Positions 34,806 to 43,807 of a DNA stretch of 49,432 nt are shown here, piece by piece. Source of the DNA: Verrucomicrobiota bacterium (GTDB lineage: Bacteria > Verrucomicrobiota > Kiritimatiellia > UBA8416 > JABMPJ01); the NCBI GenBank assembly GCA_018648805.1, contig JABGQM010000005.1, positions 1-49,432 of the forward strand, written 5' to 3'. How positions within the stretch are numbered: position 1 is the first letter of the stretch; the number at the start of each line of letters is the position of its first letter. The notes under the pieces are model-generated. The model was not told where the DNA came from, did no database searches, and was given only the letters and a program-made list of their open reading frames with translations. The position numbers were made by a program, and so were the translations under genes.

Positions 34806-37751
34806 ATGAATGGCTATCACACAATGACACGGATTTCACTAGCTGTCTGGTTAATCGCAGCCGCCACTGGATCTGGCGCCCCGGCATCAGCCACACTGGC
34901 ACAGCGTGCGGTCAAAGGGTGGTTACGCGGGGATGCTCGGCCTATGCAGATGGCCTTGGCCGGGAAGCCGGGCAAAGTCAAGAGCTTCACGAACGAAGAC
35001 GGCGAAGCCATTTACCATGTGGTTTCCTTCTCCCCCTCCGGCTTCGTGGTCGTGTCCGCTGATGATGCATTGGAACCGGTCGTAGCCTTTTCCGCCACCG
35101 GCCGCTTTGAAGCCTCCGAGGAGAACCCTCTCTACAGCCTGCTGCAGCGCGACCTTTCCGGGCGTATTCGCGCTGTGCGCAGCAAGCAGCGAGTCAAACT
35201 GCTGAGCAGCAAAGGCCGCATGGCCGCCCAACACGCTTCGCGCATCCGCGGTCGCTGGGAGAAGGTCCTCGAAATGGCCGACGATGGCGGCCTGCAGCTC
35301 ACGAAGCGGGCATCCATTTCAGATGTGCGCGTCCCGCCCCTGCTCCAGAGCACGTGGGGGCAGTCCACCACTGTGACCGGTCTGACCTGCTTCAACTACT
35401 ATACGCCAAACAACTACCTCGCGGGCTGTGTGGCCACGATGATGGCGCAGCTGATGCGCTACCACCGGTGGCCCGCCTCGGGCGTAGGGTCGCCTTCTTA
35501 CACGATCTGGGTCGATGGTGTTTCCCAGTTGAAGTCGCTGCGCGGTGGCAATGGGAGCGGTGGTGCCTACAACTGGAACCAGATGCCCCGGCAACCGGAC
35601 GGCTCCATCACGCTGACCCAGCGCCGCATGATCGGGTCACTTGTGCATGACGCCGGCGTCTCTGTTAGCATGGCCTACACAGCGCAGGGCTCGGGATCCT
35701 CCACCTGGGATGCGGCCGATGAGCTCGTCAGTCGCTTCGGGTATGGCAACTCGGTCAAAGGCTACAACGGTGGCGGCAACATTGGTGCGGGTCTGACCGC
35801 CATGATCAACCCCAATCTCAACGCGGGGCTGCCGGTCTTTCTGGCCGTGCGTCGCGAGAGCGGCGGACACGCCATTGTGTGCGACGGCTACGGCTACCAG
35901 GGCGGCACGCTATATCACCATGTCAATATGGGGTGGAGCGGCATCGACAATGCATGGTACAACCTGCCCGACATTGATGCCTACTATCACTACACCAGCA
36001 TTGATACCTGCGTATACAATATCTACAAGACCGGTGGCGGCGAGATCATCAGTGGGCGTGTCACGGATACCAACGGTGTGCCGATGCCGGGTGTCACGGT
36101 CTTGGCCGATAGCGGGACCAGTGTGCTGACCGATGCCACCGACGCCAACGGGCTGTATGCGATCACGCATGCTGCAGCGAACACGACCTATACAGTCGCC
36201 GTTACCAATCCGGTCTATGCTCCCACCAGCCAGTCGGTTCTGGTCGGGCGATCAAGCAGTTTTCAGGCGTGGTCAGGCAATCGCGACAACATCGATTTTG
36301 AGCTGAGCATCGCCCCGGTCGGCAACCCCACCCCGCAGTTGGATAGCCTGTATGACCAGGTGGCCCAGGTGGGCTCGTGGCTGCAGTTCACTGTGACGGC
36401 CAGTGACCCGGAGGGCCATCCGGTGACGCTGAGTATGCCCCAGGGTCCGCTCAATTCCCTCTTCTCCGACCAAGCCGACGGAACGGGCGATTTCAGTTGG
36501 CTACCCGACACCGGTGATGTGGGCGAGCACAGGGTCGACTTCGTTGTCTCGGATGGCGCACTGAGCGCCACGGGGTCCGTCACGATCAGTGTGGCCTCCC
36601 TGACGCTCACGGCTCCGACGGCAGCAGACATCTACCGTCCCGGTGATCCGCTCACGATCAGTTGGTCCGGTGCCTGGCCGATGGGGACGGTGAACATCGA
36701 ACTGTGGCAGGGCTCCAACCTGGTCAGCGTCTTGACCAACGGCATGCCCGTTCCGTTGGCCGCTATGACGTGGGAGACCACCGTCCCGCTCGCGGCTACG
36801 CCCTCGGATGACTACTGGGTGTACATTGAGGATGCCGATACCCCGGCCGACCGCGCGCTCTCCGAGTTGTTCCTGGTGTTGCCGAAATGCGCCTATGATT
36901 ACGACGGTGACGGCCGAGCGGATCTGGCCGTGTTTCGCAAGGTGGATGGCAGAGTCCGGGCGCGCCTCTCGATGACGGGTAAGGTGTGGATGGAAGCCAA
37001 GGGGTGGAAGGCATGGAAGCCCGCCGTGGCGGACTACGATGGCGATGGTAAAGCTGACCTGGCTTGGTATGTCCCGGCCGCCAGCAACTGGCGGATCTAT
37101 GAGAGCAGCCGCGGGTATGCCGAACGTTGGCCGCGTGAAGGGCTTGGCGTGACCGGTGATCTGCCTGTTCCCGCAGATTATGATGGTGATGGAAAGGCCG
37201 ATCCGGCCGTGTTTCGTAAGGTGGACGGTAGAATCCGTGTTCGGCTCTCGACGACCGGCAGGGTGTGGATGGCGCCACGCGGATGGAAGACATGGAAGCC
37301 GGCCGTGGCTGACTACGATGGCGATGGTAAGGCTGACTTGGCCTGGTACCTGCCGGGCCCCAGTCAGTGGCGGATCTATGAGAGCAGCCGCGGGTATGCC
37401 GAACGTTGGCCGCGTGAAGGGCTTGGCGTGACCGGTGATCTGCCTGTTCCCGCAGACTATGATGGTGACGGCAAAGCTGATCCGGCCGTATCTCGCAAGT
37501 TCGATGGCAGGATTCGCGTGCGTCTCTCGACGACGGGCAAAGTATGGATGGAAGCCAAAGGGCATAAGACATGGAAACCGGCTGTGGCCGACTATGATGG
37601 TGATGGCAAGGCCGACCTGGCGTGGTATGTGCCAAGCCAGAGCAACTGGCGAATCTATGAGAGCAGCCAGGGCTATACTGAGCGTCTGACGCGTGAAACA
37701 CTCGGCTTGGGACCTGACCGTCCCGTGAACTGTCCGCTGAATATGTGGTAG
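34806..37751 (+). CDS. Secreted C10 (streptopain-like) protease with VCBS-like tail
   Basis: 981 residues. After the signal peptide comes a Spi-like propeptide (SPSGFVVVSADDALEPVVAFS), then the cysteine protease with Cys208 (YLAGCVATMMAQLMRYHRWP) and His355 (GGHAIVCDGYGYQ). A carboxypeptidase-regulatory-like domain (about 416-490), an Ig/cadherin-like domain (about 505-600) and a further beta domain follow. Residues 697-981 are three 93-residue units of YDYDGDGRAD / WRIYESSRGY type, with DxDxDGxxD calcium loops like FG-GAP/VCBS repeats. AGGA precedes the ATG. It probably digests protein outside the cell; the tail may bind calcium, the surface or substrate. It is followed 80 nt later by a gene with the same tail. 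Confidence 0.9.
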   Translation: MNGYHTMTRISLAVWLIAAATGSGAPASATLAQRAVKGWLRGDARPMQMALAGKPGKVKSFTNEDGEAIYHVVSFSPSGFVVVSADDALEPVVAFSATGRFEASEENPLYSLLQRDLSGRIRAVRSKQRVKLLSSKGRMAAQHASRIRGRWEKVLEMADDGGLQLTKRASISDVRVPPLLQSTWGQSTTVTGLTCFNYYTPNNYLAGCVATMMAQLMRYHRWPASGVGSPSYTIWVDGVSQLKSLRGGNGSGGAYNWNQMPRQPDGSITLTQRRMIGSLVHDAGVSVSMAYTAQGSGSSTWDAADELVSRFGYGNSVKGYNGGGNIGAGLTAMINPNLNAGLPVFLAVRRESGGHAIVCDGYGYQGGTLYHHVNMGWSGIDNAWYNLPDIDAYYHYTSIDTCVYNIYKTGGGEIISGRVTDTNGVPMPGVTVLADSGTSVLTDATDANGLYAITHAAANTTYTVAVTNPVYAPTSQSVLVGRSSSFQAWSGNRDNIDFELSIAPVGNPTPQLDSLYDQVAQVGSWLQFTVTASDPEGHPVTLSMPQGPLNSLFSDQADGTGDFSWLPDTGDVGEHRVDFVVSDGALSATGSVTISVASLTLTAPTAADIYRPGDPLTISWSGAWPMGTVNIELWQGSNLVSVLTNGMPVPLAAMTWETTVPLAATPSDDYWVYIEDADTPADRALSELFLVLPKCAYDYDGDGRADLAVFRKVDGRVRARLSMTGKVWMEAKGWKAWKPAVADYDGDGKADLAWYVPAASNWRIYESSRGYAERWPREGLGVTGDLPVPADYDGDGKADPAVFRKVDGRIRVRLSTTGRVWMAPRGWKTWKPAVADYDGDGKADLAWYLPGPSQWRIYESSRGYAERWPREGLGVTGDLPVPADYDGDGKADPAVSRKFDGRIRVRLSTTGKVWMEAKGHKTWKPAVADYDGDGKADLAWYVPSQSNWRIYESSQGYTERLTRETLGLGPDRPVNCPLNMW
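36894..37740 (+). repeat. 279-bp tandem repeat units in the protease tail
   Basis: Three coding repeats of 279 bp (93 residues). An 89-nt block is identical at 37089-37177 and 37368-37456, exactly one period apart, while the sequence outside it differs at several silent sites. This suggests recent duplication or gene conversion. Confidence 0.85.
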
Positions 37752-37771
37752 AGCGTCACAAGAGCTGTGGG

Positions 37772-37803
37772 AAGGGGCGCATGCGGCATCAAGGCTTCCC
37801 CTT
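37772..37803 (+). promoter_or_regulatory. Weak hairpin between protease and LamG/Ig gene
   Basis: AAGGGG (37772-37777) pairs with CCCCTT (37798-37803) over a long loop and is followed by a short pyrimidine stretch. At most a weak terminator or processing site inside a likely two-gene transcript. Confidence 0.25.
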
Positions 37804-37831
37804 TCTGCAGATGGAGATTAGAGTGTAAGAG

Positions 37832-40800
37832 ATGAGTGCCAAGTCAATATACCGTACGTTTGTGCTACTGATCGTCTTGGTCTTGGATGTCGGCAGTATG
37901 GACGCATCTGCCCAGACCAATCGTGTCACCGACGGTCTGCTGGCGTTTTACCAGTATGGAGACGGGAGCGGGGCGACCATCTCGGACTCCGCGGGTATCT
38001 CCCCGGCGCTCGACTTGACGCTGCAGAACACCAATAACGCGATATGGCTGCCGGGCGGCGGCCTTCTGATTAGTGACACATCCCTCTCGTCAGGTGTTCC
38101 GGCATACGACCTTCTGACGAGCTGTTCGACCTCGGGCCAGTTCTCCGTGGAATTATGGTTGGCCCCCATCAGCCTGCTGCAGGGCGACCCCATCTCGGGT
38201 AGCCGTTCCGTGATTTTCTCGCTCTCGGACAGCTCTTCTTCCCGCAACCTGACGATTGAGCAGCAAGGGCAGCTCTACATTACGCGTGTGCGGACAACGT
38301 CGAGCGGCGACAGCGGTGTGCCTGGCGTGCAGGGTTACGTCGCGTCGGGCCTAACCCACCTGGTGATTACGTTCGATGCGGCCGGGACGATGCATCTCTA
38401 TCGCGATGGGGCCCCTGCGGCCACGCAGCCCGTTGGCGGCGCCCTCTCAAACTGGGATACCGACTACCACCTGACTCTGGCCAACGAAGCGACCGGTGGG
38501 GCCGACTGGTCAGGACAGTTGGCGTTGACGGCCGTATACAATCGCGCCCTCTCACAGGCCGAAGTGGGGCAGAATTTTTCGGCCGGGGCCAACGCAGACA
38601 GTGAACAGGCCCCGATCCTTGTCGTGCAGCCGGAGGACGTGGACGTGACCGAGCCGCAGGCCGCCATCTTCGATGTGGTAGTGGGCGGCACGTATCCGCT
38701 GCACTACCAGTGGCGTCGCAACGGGGCGGCGATGGCAGACAAAACGGAGTCTCGCTATACGCTCAACCCGACGGCCTTTGCTGATGACGGGGCGCTTTTT
38801 GACGTGATCATCAGTAACAGCTATGGCGTGGTGACGAGTGCGGTGGCGACCTTGAGCGTGACCGAGTACGTGCCCACCCCGGCCCAGATTGATGTGGACC
38901 CATCCAGCCAGATCGTGGTGGCCGGGTCGGCCGCGATGTTCACGGTGCAGGCATCCGGTGATGACCCGATGTTCTACCAGTGGCGCCGCGATAGCGCGGC
39001 CATCACCAGTGCCAACCAGAGCTTCTACACGTTGCAGGGCACCAGCACCAACGATAGCGGGGCCGTGTTCGACGTGGTGGTCAGCAACGCCTTCGGCGTG
39101 GCAACCAGTCAGGTGGCTACGCTCACGGTGAATCCCTATGTTCCTACGCCACCCACGATCACTGTCCAGCCCGTGGGCCGATCGGTCAATGAGCCGCAGC
39201 CGGCCACCTTTGCGATAACGGCGACGGGGGATGCCCCGATCTTTTACCAGTGGTACCAGGCGCGGACCAATGGGAGCGTTATCGCGGGTGGCACAAGTCG
39301 CGAGTGGACGATCGAGCCAACGCGCAGCTTTGACGATGGCTCGCAGGTGACGGTCGTCCTCAGCAACATCGCGGGCGTGGTGACCAGCCAGGTGGCGCTC
39401 TTGAGCGTGGTGCCCGACCTGCCCGATCCGCCCACGATCGTGACGCCGCCGGCCGATACCACGGTGCTGGAGTCGGCTTCGGCTTCGTTCAGCGTGCTGG
39501 CGGCAGGCGATGCGCCGCTGTATTACCAGTGGCGCCGCGGGACCAACCTGCTGGTAGATGCGACCAACCTGCTGCATGTCGTGACATCGACAGACGCCGG
39601 CCTTGATGACGGGGCGATCTTCGACGTGATCGTCAGCAACGCCGTCGGCGTGGTAACCAGCGCCGTGGCGGTCCTGACCGTGACGACGCCGCCGCAACCG
39701 CAAGCCCCTTCGATAACGATTCATCCGGCCAATGCCACGGTGCAGGAGCCTGCGACGTGGAGTTTCAACGTGCAGGCTTCGGGCGCAGTGCCCCTGCACT
39801 ACCAGTGGCGTCGCGATGGCGTGCCGCTCGCCGGGCAGACGGGTGATGCCTATTTTCTGAGCGGCACGACGGCTGTCGCTGATGACGGGGCTCAGTTTGA
39901 TGTGGTTATTACCAACGACATCGGGGCTGTAACCAGTCAGGTGGCAACCCTGACCGTTACCGCACCCGACCCGCCCCCGTCCGGCCCGAGTATCTCTTTC
40001 CAGCCGCGCGACCAGGCCGTACAGGCGCCGACCGCGGTCAGTTTTACGGTGGTCGCCAGCGGGGCAGTGCCATTGATTTACCAGTGGCGCCGTGATGGTG
40101 CCCCCCTGGTTAACGAAGACGGCGACGTATACTTTCTCGATTCCACCGGCACGAACGACAACGCAGCGGAGTTCGACGTCATCGTGACCGACAGCAACGG
40201 ATCGGTCACCAGCGATGTCGCGCGCCTGACCGTGACCCCGCCCCCCGTGCCGCAGCCGCCGACGATTACGGTCCCACCGGCCAATACGAGCGTGACAGAA
40301 CCCGACCCCGCAATCTTCCAGGTTGCCGCCATGGGAGAGGGCATCATGACGTATCAATGGTGGCGTGACGGCGAGGCGCTCGTTGGCCAGAATGACGTCA
40401 CGCTTGTGGTGCCGGTGACCGATGCCGTGGATGATGACGGCGCCCACTACTATGTGGTGGTCTCGGATCTCAATGGGTCATCCACCAGCAGCGTTGCCAC
40501 GCTCAGCGTGCGGGTCAATCCGGGCGATGCCGTCTCGATCAGCGGTGAGATCAGCTACGCCGGCGCTGAAACCGGCCTGGTCCTTGTGGCGGCATTCACC
40601 AACGCGGCGATGGATCACGCACCCGTGGTCTATGTTGAACAGACCCCCCCTGGTCCATACGTGTTCTCCAATCTGCTTGCGGGAACCTATTATCTCACCG
40701 CCGTGATGTTGCTGGAGCCCCGCCCCGATACCGAGCATATCCGCTATTCTGATCCGTGGGGCATGTATGCCTCCACCACTAACGTCTTGCCGCTGGTGGT

Positions 40801-41749
40801 GAACGAGGGTGAAACGGTGTTCGGAGTAGATATCGACTTGGTGGCGGGAACGATTGAACAGCCGAACGTGTTCGCCGCACCAGCGGTGGCATACGATTTC
40901 GATGGCGATTGGAGGGCCGATACGACTATCCGTCGCAACGTCGATGGTAAGATTCGGGCGCGCTTGTCGAATACGGGCAAGATATGGATGCTTTCCAAGG
41001 GGTGGCGGACGTGGATACCGGCCGTGGCCGACTACGACGGTGACGGCAAGACTGACCTGGCCTGGTACGTGACAGGGACGAGTGACTGGCGTATCTATCT
41101 GAGCAGCAAGGGCTACGCTGAACGTCTTCCGCGCGAAAAGCTGGGAGGACCGACGGATCGACCGCTTCCTGCCGACTACGACGGGGACGGCAGAGCCGAC
41201 CCGGCCGTGTGGCGCAAGATCGATGGGAAGATCCGCGTGCGGCTTTCGACGACCGGCAAGATCTGGATGCTGAGTAAGGGCTGGAAGACGTGGATACCGG
41301 CCGTGGCTGATTACGATGGTGACGGTAAGGCTGATCTTGCCTGGTACCTGCCGAGCCCAAGTCAGTGGCGTATCTATGAAAGCAGCAGGGGCTATGCCGA
41401 ACGTTGGCCGCGTGAAGGGCTTGGTGTGACGGGTGACCTGCCTGTACCGGCCGATTACGACGGCGACGGGAAGGCCGATCCTGCCGTGGCCCGTAAGTTC
41501 GATGGCAGGATTCGGGTACGCCTTTCAACAACCGGTAAGATTTGGATGGCTTCCCGTGGCTCGAAGACATGGAAACCCGCTGTGGCGGACTACGACGGCG
41601 ATGGCAAGGCGGACCTTGCTTGGTATGTCCCGGCTGCAAGTAACTGGCGTATCTACGAAAGTAGCCGGGGCTACGCTGAACGTTGGCCGCACGAGGGCCT
41701 GGGCGTCCCTCTGGACCGCCCTATCATGACTCCTCGCTTACGTTGGTAG
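37832..41749 (+). CDS. Secreted LamG / seven-Ig / VCBS-like giant
   Basis: 1305 residues. The signal peptide (FVLLIVLVLDVGSMDASAQ) is followed by a LamG/concanavalin-like domain (about 30-255, with WLAPISLLQGDP, HLVITFDAAGTMHLYRDG and LALTAVYNRALSQAEV). Seven Ig-like domains (about 258-890) follow; each has YQWRRDG or close variants and ends in TSQVATLTV, with visible decay in domain 3 (YQWYQARTNG). Next comes a beta domain (ISGEISYAGAETGLVLVA). Residues 1021-1305 are three VCBS-like units nearly identical in protein sequence to the tail of the upstream protease. Likely a cell-surface or matrix adhesin; no enzymatic motif is seen. The ribosome site is weak. Confidence 0.87.
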   Translation: MSAKSIYRTFVLLIVLVLDVGSMDASAQTNRVTDGLLAFYQYGDGSGATISDSAGISPALDLTLQNTNNAIWLPGGGLLISDTSLSSGVPAYDLLTSCSTSGQFSVELWLAPISLLQGDPISGSRSVIFSLSDSSSSRNLTIEQQGQLYITRVRTTSSGDSGVPGVQGYVASGLTHLVITFDAAGTMHLYRDGAPAATQPVGGALSNWDTDYHLTLANEATGGADWSGQLALTAVYNRALSQAEVGQNFSAGANADSEQAPILVVQPEDVDVTEPQAAIFDVVVGGTYPLHYQWRRNGAAMADKTESRYTLNPTAFADDGALFDVIISNSYGVVTSAVATLSVTEYVPTPAQIDVDPSSQIVVAGSAAMFTVQASGDDPMFYQWRRDSAAITSANQSFYTLQGTSTNDSGAVFDVVVSNAFGVATSQVATLTVNPYVPTPPTITVQPVGRSVNEPQPATFAITATGDAPIFYQWYQARTNGSVIAGGTSREWTIEPTRSFDDGSQVTVVLSNIAGVVTSQVALLSVVPDLPDPPTIVTPPADTTVLESASASFSVLAAGDAPLYYQWRRGTNLLVDATNLLHVVTSTDAGLDDGAIFDVIVSNAVGVVTSAVAVLTVTTPPQPQAPSITIHPANATVQEPATWSFNVQASGAVPLHYQWRRDGVPLAGQTGDAYFLSGTTAVADDGAQFDVVITNDIGAVTSQVATLTVTAPDPPPSGPSISFQPRDQAVQAPTAVSFTVVASGAVPLIYQWRRDGAPLVNEDGDVYFLDSTGTNDNAAEFDVIVTDSNGSVTSDVARLTVTPPPVPQPPTITVPPANTSVTEPDPAIFQVAAMGEGIMTYQWWRDGEALVGQNDVTLVVPVTDAVDDDGAHYYVVVSDLNGSSTSSVATLSVRVNPGDAVSISGEISYAGAETGLVLVAAFTNAAMDHAPVVYVEQTPPGPYVFSNLLAGTYYLTAVMLLEPRPDTEHIRYSDPWGMYASTTNVLPLVVNEGETVFGVDIDLVAGTIEQPNVFAAPAVAYDFDGDWRADTTIRRNVDGKIRARLSNTGKIWMLSKGWRTWIPAVADYDGDGKTDLAWYVTGTSDWRIYLSSKGYAERLPREKLGGPTDRPLPADYDGDGRADPAVWRKIDGKIRVRLSTTGKIWMLSKGWKTWIPAVADYDGDGKADLAWYLPSPSQWRIYESSRGYAERWPREGLGVTGDLPVPADYDGDGKADPAVARKFDGRIRVRLSTTGKIWMASRGSKTWKPAVADYDGDGKADLAWYVPAASNWRIYESSRGYAERWPHEGLGVPLDRPIMTPRLRW

Positions 41750-41751
41750 GG

Positions 41752-41844
41752 ATGGGGTCAGTTGCGAGAAATGATGGCTACGCCGAGCGTTCGTTACGCG
41801 ATGTGCAGGAGTTCACTATCGCCAGCTACGCCATCAGTCCGTAG
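41752..41844 (+). pseudogene. Possible remnant of a VCBS-like repeat unit
   Basis: A 30-codon open frame begins 3 bases after the preceding stop and contains DGYAERS, matching the RGYAER step of the repeats just upstream, then loses similarity and stops. Tight ribosome spacing and no other features: a decayed repeat fragment is more likely than a gene. Confidence 0.25.
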
Positions 41845-41898
41845 TTGGTCTGGTATATAGAACACGGGATGGATATACATGGGTGTCGTGTACATCTA

Positions 41899-41927
41899 TT
41901 GACATGGAGCTTAAATTAGATGATAGT
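41899..41927 (+). promoter_or_regulatory. Strong candidate promoter of the 42-49 kb operon
   Basis: A perfect TTGACA (41899-41904), a 17-nt spacer and GATAGT (41922-41927), 45 nt before the ATG at 41973. The surrounding 130 bases are the AT-richest sequence in this part. Confidence 0.6.
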
Positions 41928-41972
41928 CTCCGGATTACTTTGGCGAAAATGATGTGGCGATGAAGGATTAGC

Positions 41973-43748
41973 ATGTCTACACGGCTATCGTTGTTTCTTT
42001 CCTTGTTTGTACTCTCTTCACTGCCTGCCACGGCACAGTGGCAGACGCAGGATATTGCGCTGGAGCCGGGCTGGAATGCTGTCCAGCTGCTTGTCCAACC
42101 GTCCCAGAGCGGTTGTTCGGCCGTCTTCAGCAACACGCCGGTAGACCGTGTTTTCTGGTGGCGCAAGGAAACCACGTCTTTTGAGTTCCACCTTGATCCG
42201 GCCGACCTGGTACCCCGTTCTGCTGACTGGGAGTACTGGTTTGCACATGACAGTGGGGCCAGCTCCTTCGGTGCCCTTCTGGCAGGTGAAACCTACCAGA
42301 TTATGGTCGACTCCAATGCGGCACCGTTTGTCTTGAGCGTCAAGGGGCAGGTGGTCCTAAACCCAAAACGGTGGGTGGCCGGCGAGCAGAACCTGGTGGG
42401 GTTGCCCGTGATACCGGGTGAGACGATGAACTTCGGGGACTTCTTCGGGTTTTCTCCAAACTTTGACATCAACTCCTCAGCCGAGACGCTCTTTCGTGTA
42501 GCTGCGGATGGATCCTCGCAACGAATCTGGCAGCCATTCTTGACCGGGATCCGCCGCGGAGAGGCCTACTGGGTTACAGCGGGCGACGACGCCTCCGACT
42601 TCAATGGCCCCACACGGGTCACGCTTCGGTCCGGCGGACGCCAACTCGACTTTGGTGCATCGGTTGCTCCCCGTACCTTGGTCATCGAGAATGGAACGGT
42701 GACGAACCGGACGATCCGCATCCGGCAGCTTCCCTCCGAGGCCCCTCCGGCGGACGGTGGCGGACCGGCCCTGATTGGTATGGTTCCCCTGGTCTTCAGG
42801 CAGAACTTGACGGATGACGACTATATCCCGTTGCCCCTCGACTTTGTGACAAACGTCCTGCCGGAAAGTAGCCTGGAGCTGAACCTGGCGCCGGATCCGG
42901 CACGTCTCACGAACGGGGTGGCGGATGCGGCGTGGCAGAGCGTGCTCTCTGTCACTGATGAAAACAACACGGAGCACTCCGTCGCCACGGTCGACAGCCG
43001 GTTGGGGGTCCGATGTGCCGGGAGCTTGACCGAACTGCTGGAGTCGACCGGGCTATGGGTTGGGACCGTGAAGGCTCAGAAGGTGAATCGCGCCCGGACG
43101 CGTGTCGGTGTGGATCCGACCTGGGATACTACACTGCCTGTTCCCGTGTCGCAGGCGTTTGAGTTCAGGGTCATCTTCCATGTGAACGAGGCGGGTGAAA
43201 CGCATCTTCTTCAACGTGTGCTTGTGGCTTGGCTGCCCGACGGAGATGTGGTGGATACGCCGGCCGGGGCTTATACCAATGGTGTGATCGAGCTGTTGTC
43301 GGATGAAACCGAAGCGGAGGCGTACCTCCTGGCGCATCCGGATGCCACGATCACCCGCATCAGTTCCACCTGTTTTCCGTTCATGGAGCCGGTTGCCGGC
43401 ACAGGCGGTTTCGGCGCTTCGGCGTCGCTGGTCTGTATGGTTGAGTTGCCCTATGACGATCCCGTCAATCCCTTTGTACACCGCTACCATCCGGATCATG
43501 ATAACCAGGAATACTTCAACGATGTGCCGACTGCGCTCGGAGAAGGAAAAGAGTCCTTCACGATCCAGCGGACCTTGTGGTTCGATTTTTCACCTACCGA
43601 TCCGGAAGCAGGCGCCGGAAGCCCTCAGTGGGGCGTGACCCGGACGGGGGGAAGTTTCAGGGAGCAGATACAGGGGCTGAACAAAACCATCTACGTGGCG
43701 GGGAGCTTCAGGCTGCAGAAGATCAGCGACGTGGGGGTGTTGCGCTGA
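41973..43748 (+). CDS. Secreted protein of unknown function
   Basis: 591 residues with a clear signal peptide (MSTRLSLFLSLFVLSSLPATA, cut before QWQ). The mature start LEPGWNAVQLLVQP is a motif I associate with large secreted PVC-type proteins; I do not recognise a domain. The body is beta-rich with Trp/Tyr-rich patches, an Ala/Asp-rich beta-sandwich-like middle and HRYHPDHDNQEYFND near residue 505-520. AAGGA lies about 6 nt before the ATG, behind a good promoter, so it opens a three-gene operon with the fibre-like and LamG giants. A surface structural or baseplate-like role is inference. Confidence 0.75.
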   Translation: MSTRLSLFLSLFVLSSLPATAQWQTQDIALEPGWNAVQLLVQPSQSGCSAVFSNTPVDRVFWWRKETTSFEFHLDPADLVPRSADWEYWFAHDSGASSFGALLAGETYQIMVDSNAAPFVLSVKGQVVLNPKRWVAGEQNLVGLPVIPGETMNFGDFFGFSPNFDINSSAETLFRVAADGSSQRIWQPFLTGIRRGEAYWVTAGDDASDFNGPTRVTLRSGGRQLDFGASVAPRTLVIENGTVTNRTIRIRQLPSEAPPADGGGPALIGMVPLVFRQNLTDDDYIPLPLDFVTNVLPESSLELNLAPDPARLTNGVADAAWQSVLSVTDENNTEHSVATVDSRLGVRCAGSLTELLESTGLWVGTVKAQKVNRARTRVGVDPTWDTTLPVPVSQAFEFRVIFHVNEAGETHLLQRVLVAWLPDGDVVDTPAGAYTNGVIELLSDETEAEAYLLAHPDATITRISSTCFPFMEPVAGTGGFGASASLVCMVELPYDDPVNPFVHRYHPDHDNQEYFNDVPTALGEGKESFTIQRTLWFDFSPTDPEAGAGSPQWGVTRTGGSFREQIQGLNKTIYVAGSFRLQKISDVGVLR

Positions 43749-43807
43749 TCGGTCCGCGGTCGCGCCTTTCATTTTTCAGAATACCACATAGGAGAGAAGG
43801 TAGTATC

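Noticed and set aside
36894..37740. CRISPR-like array
   Set aside because: The repeats are long coding units of 279 bp in frame, not short repeats with unique spacers.
38552..40447. 631-codon minus-strand frame inside the Ig gene
   Set aside because: Arg/His-rich shadow of seven repeated Ig domains; its repeated pattern follows the sense-strand repeats.
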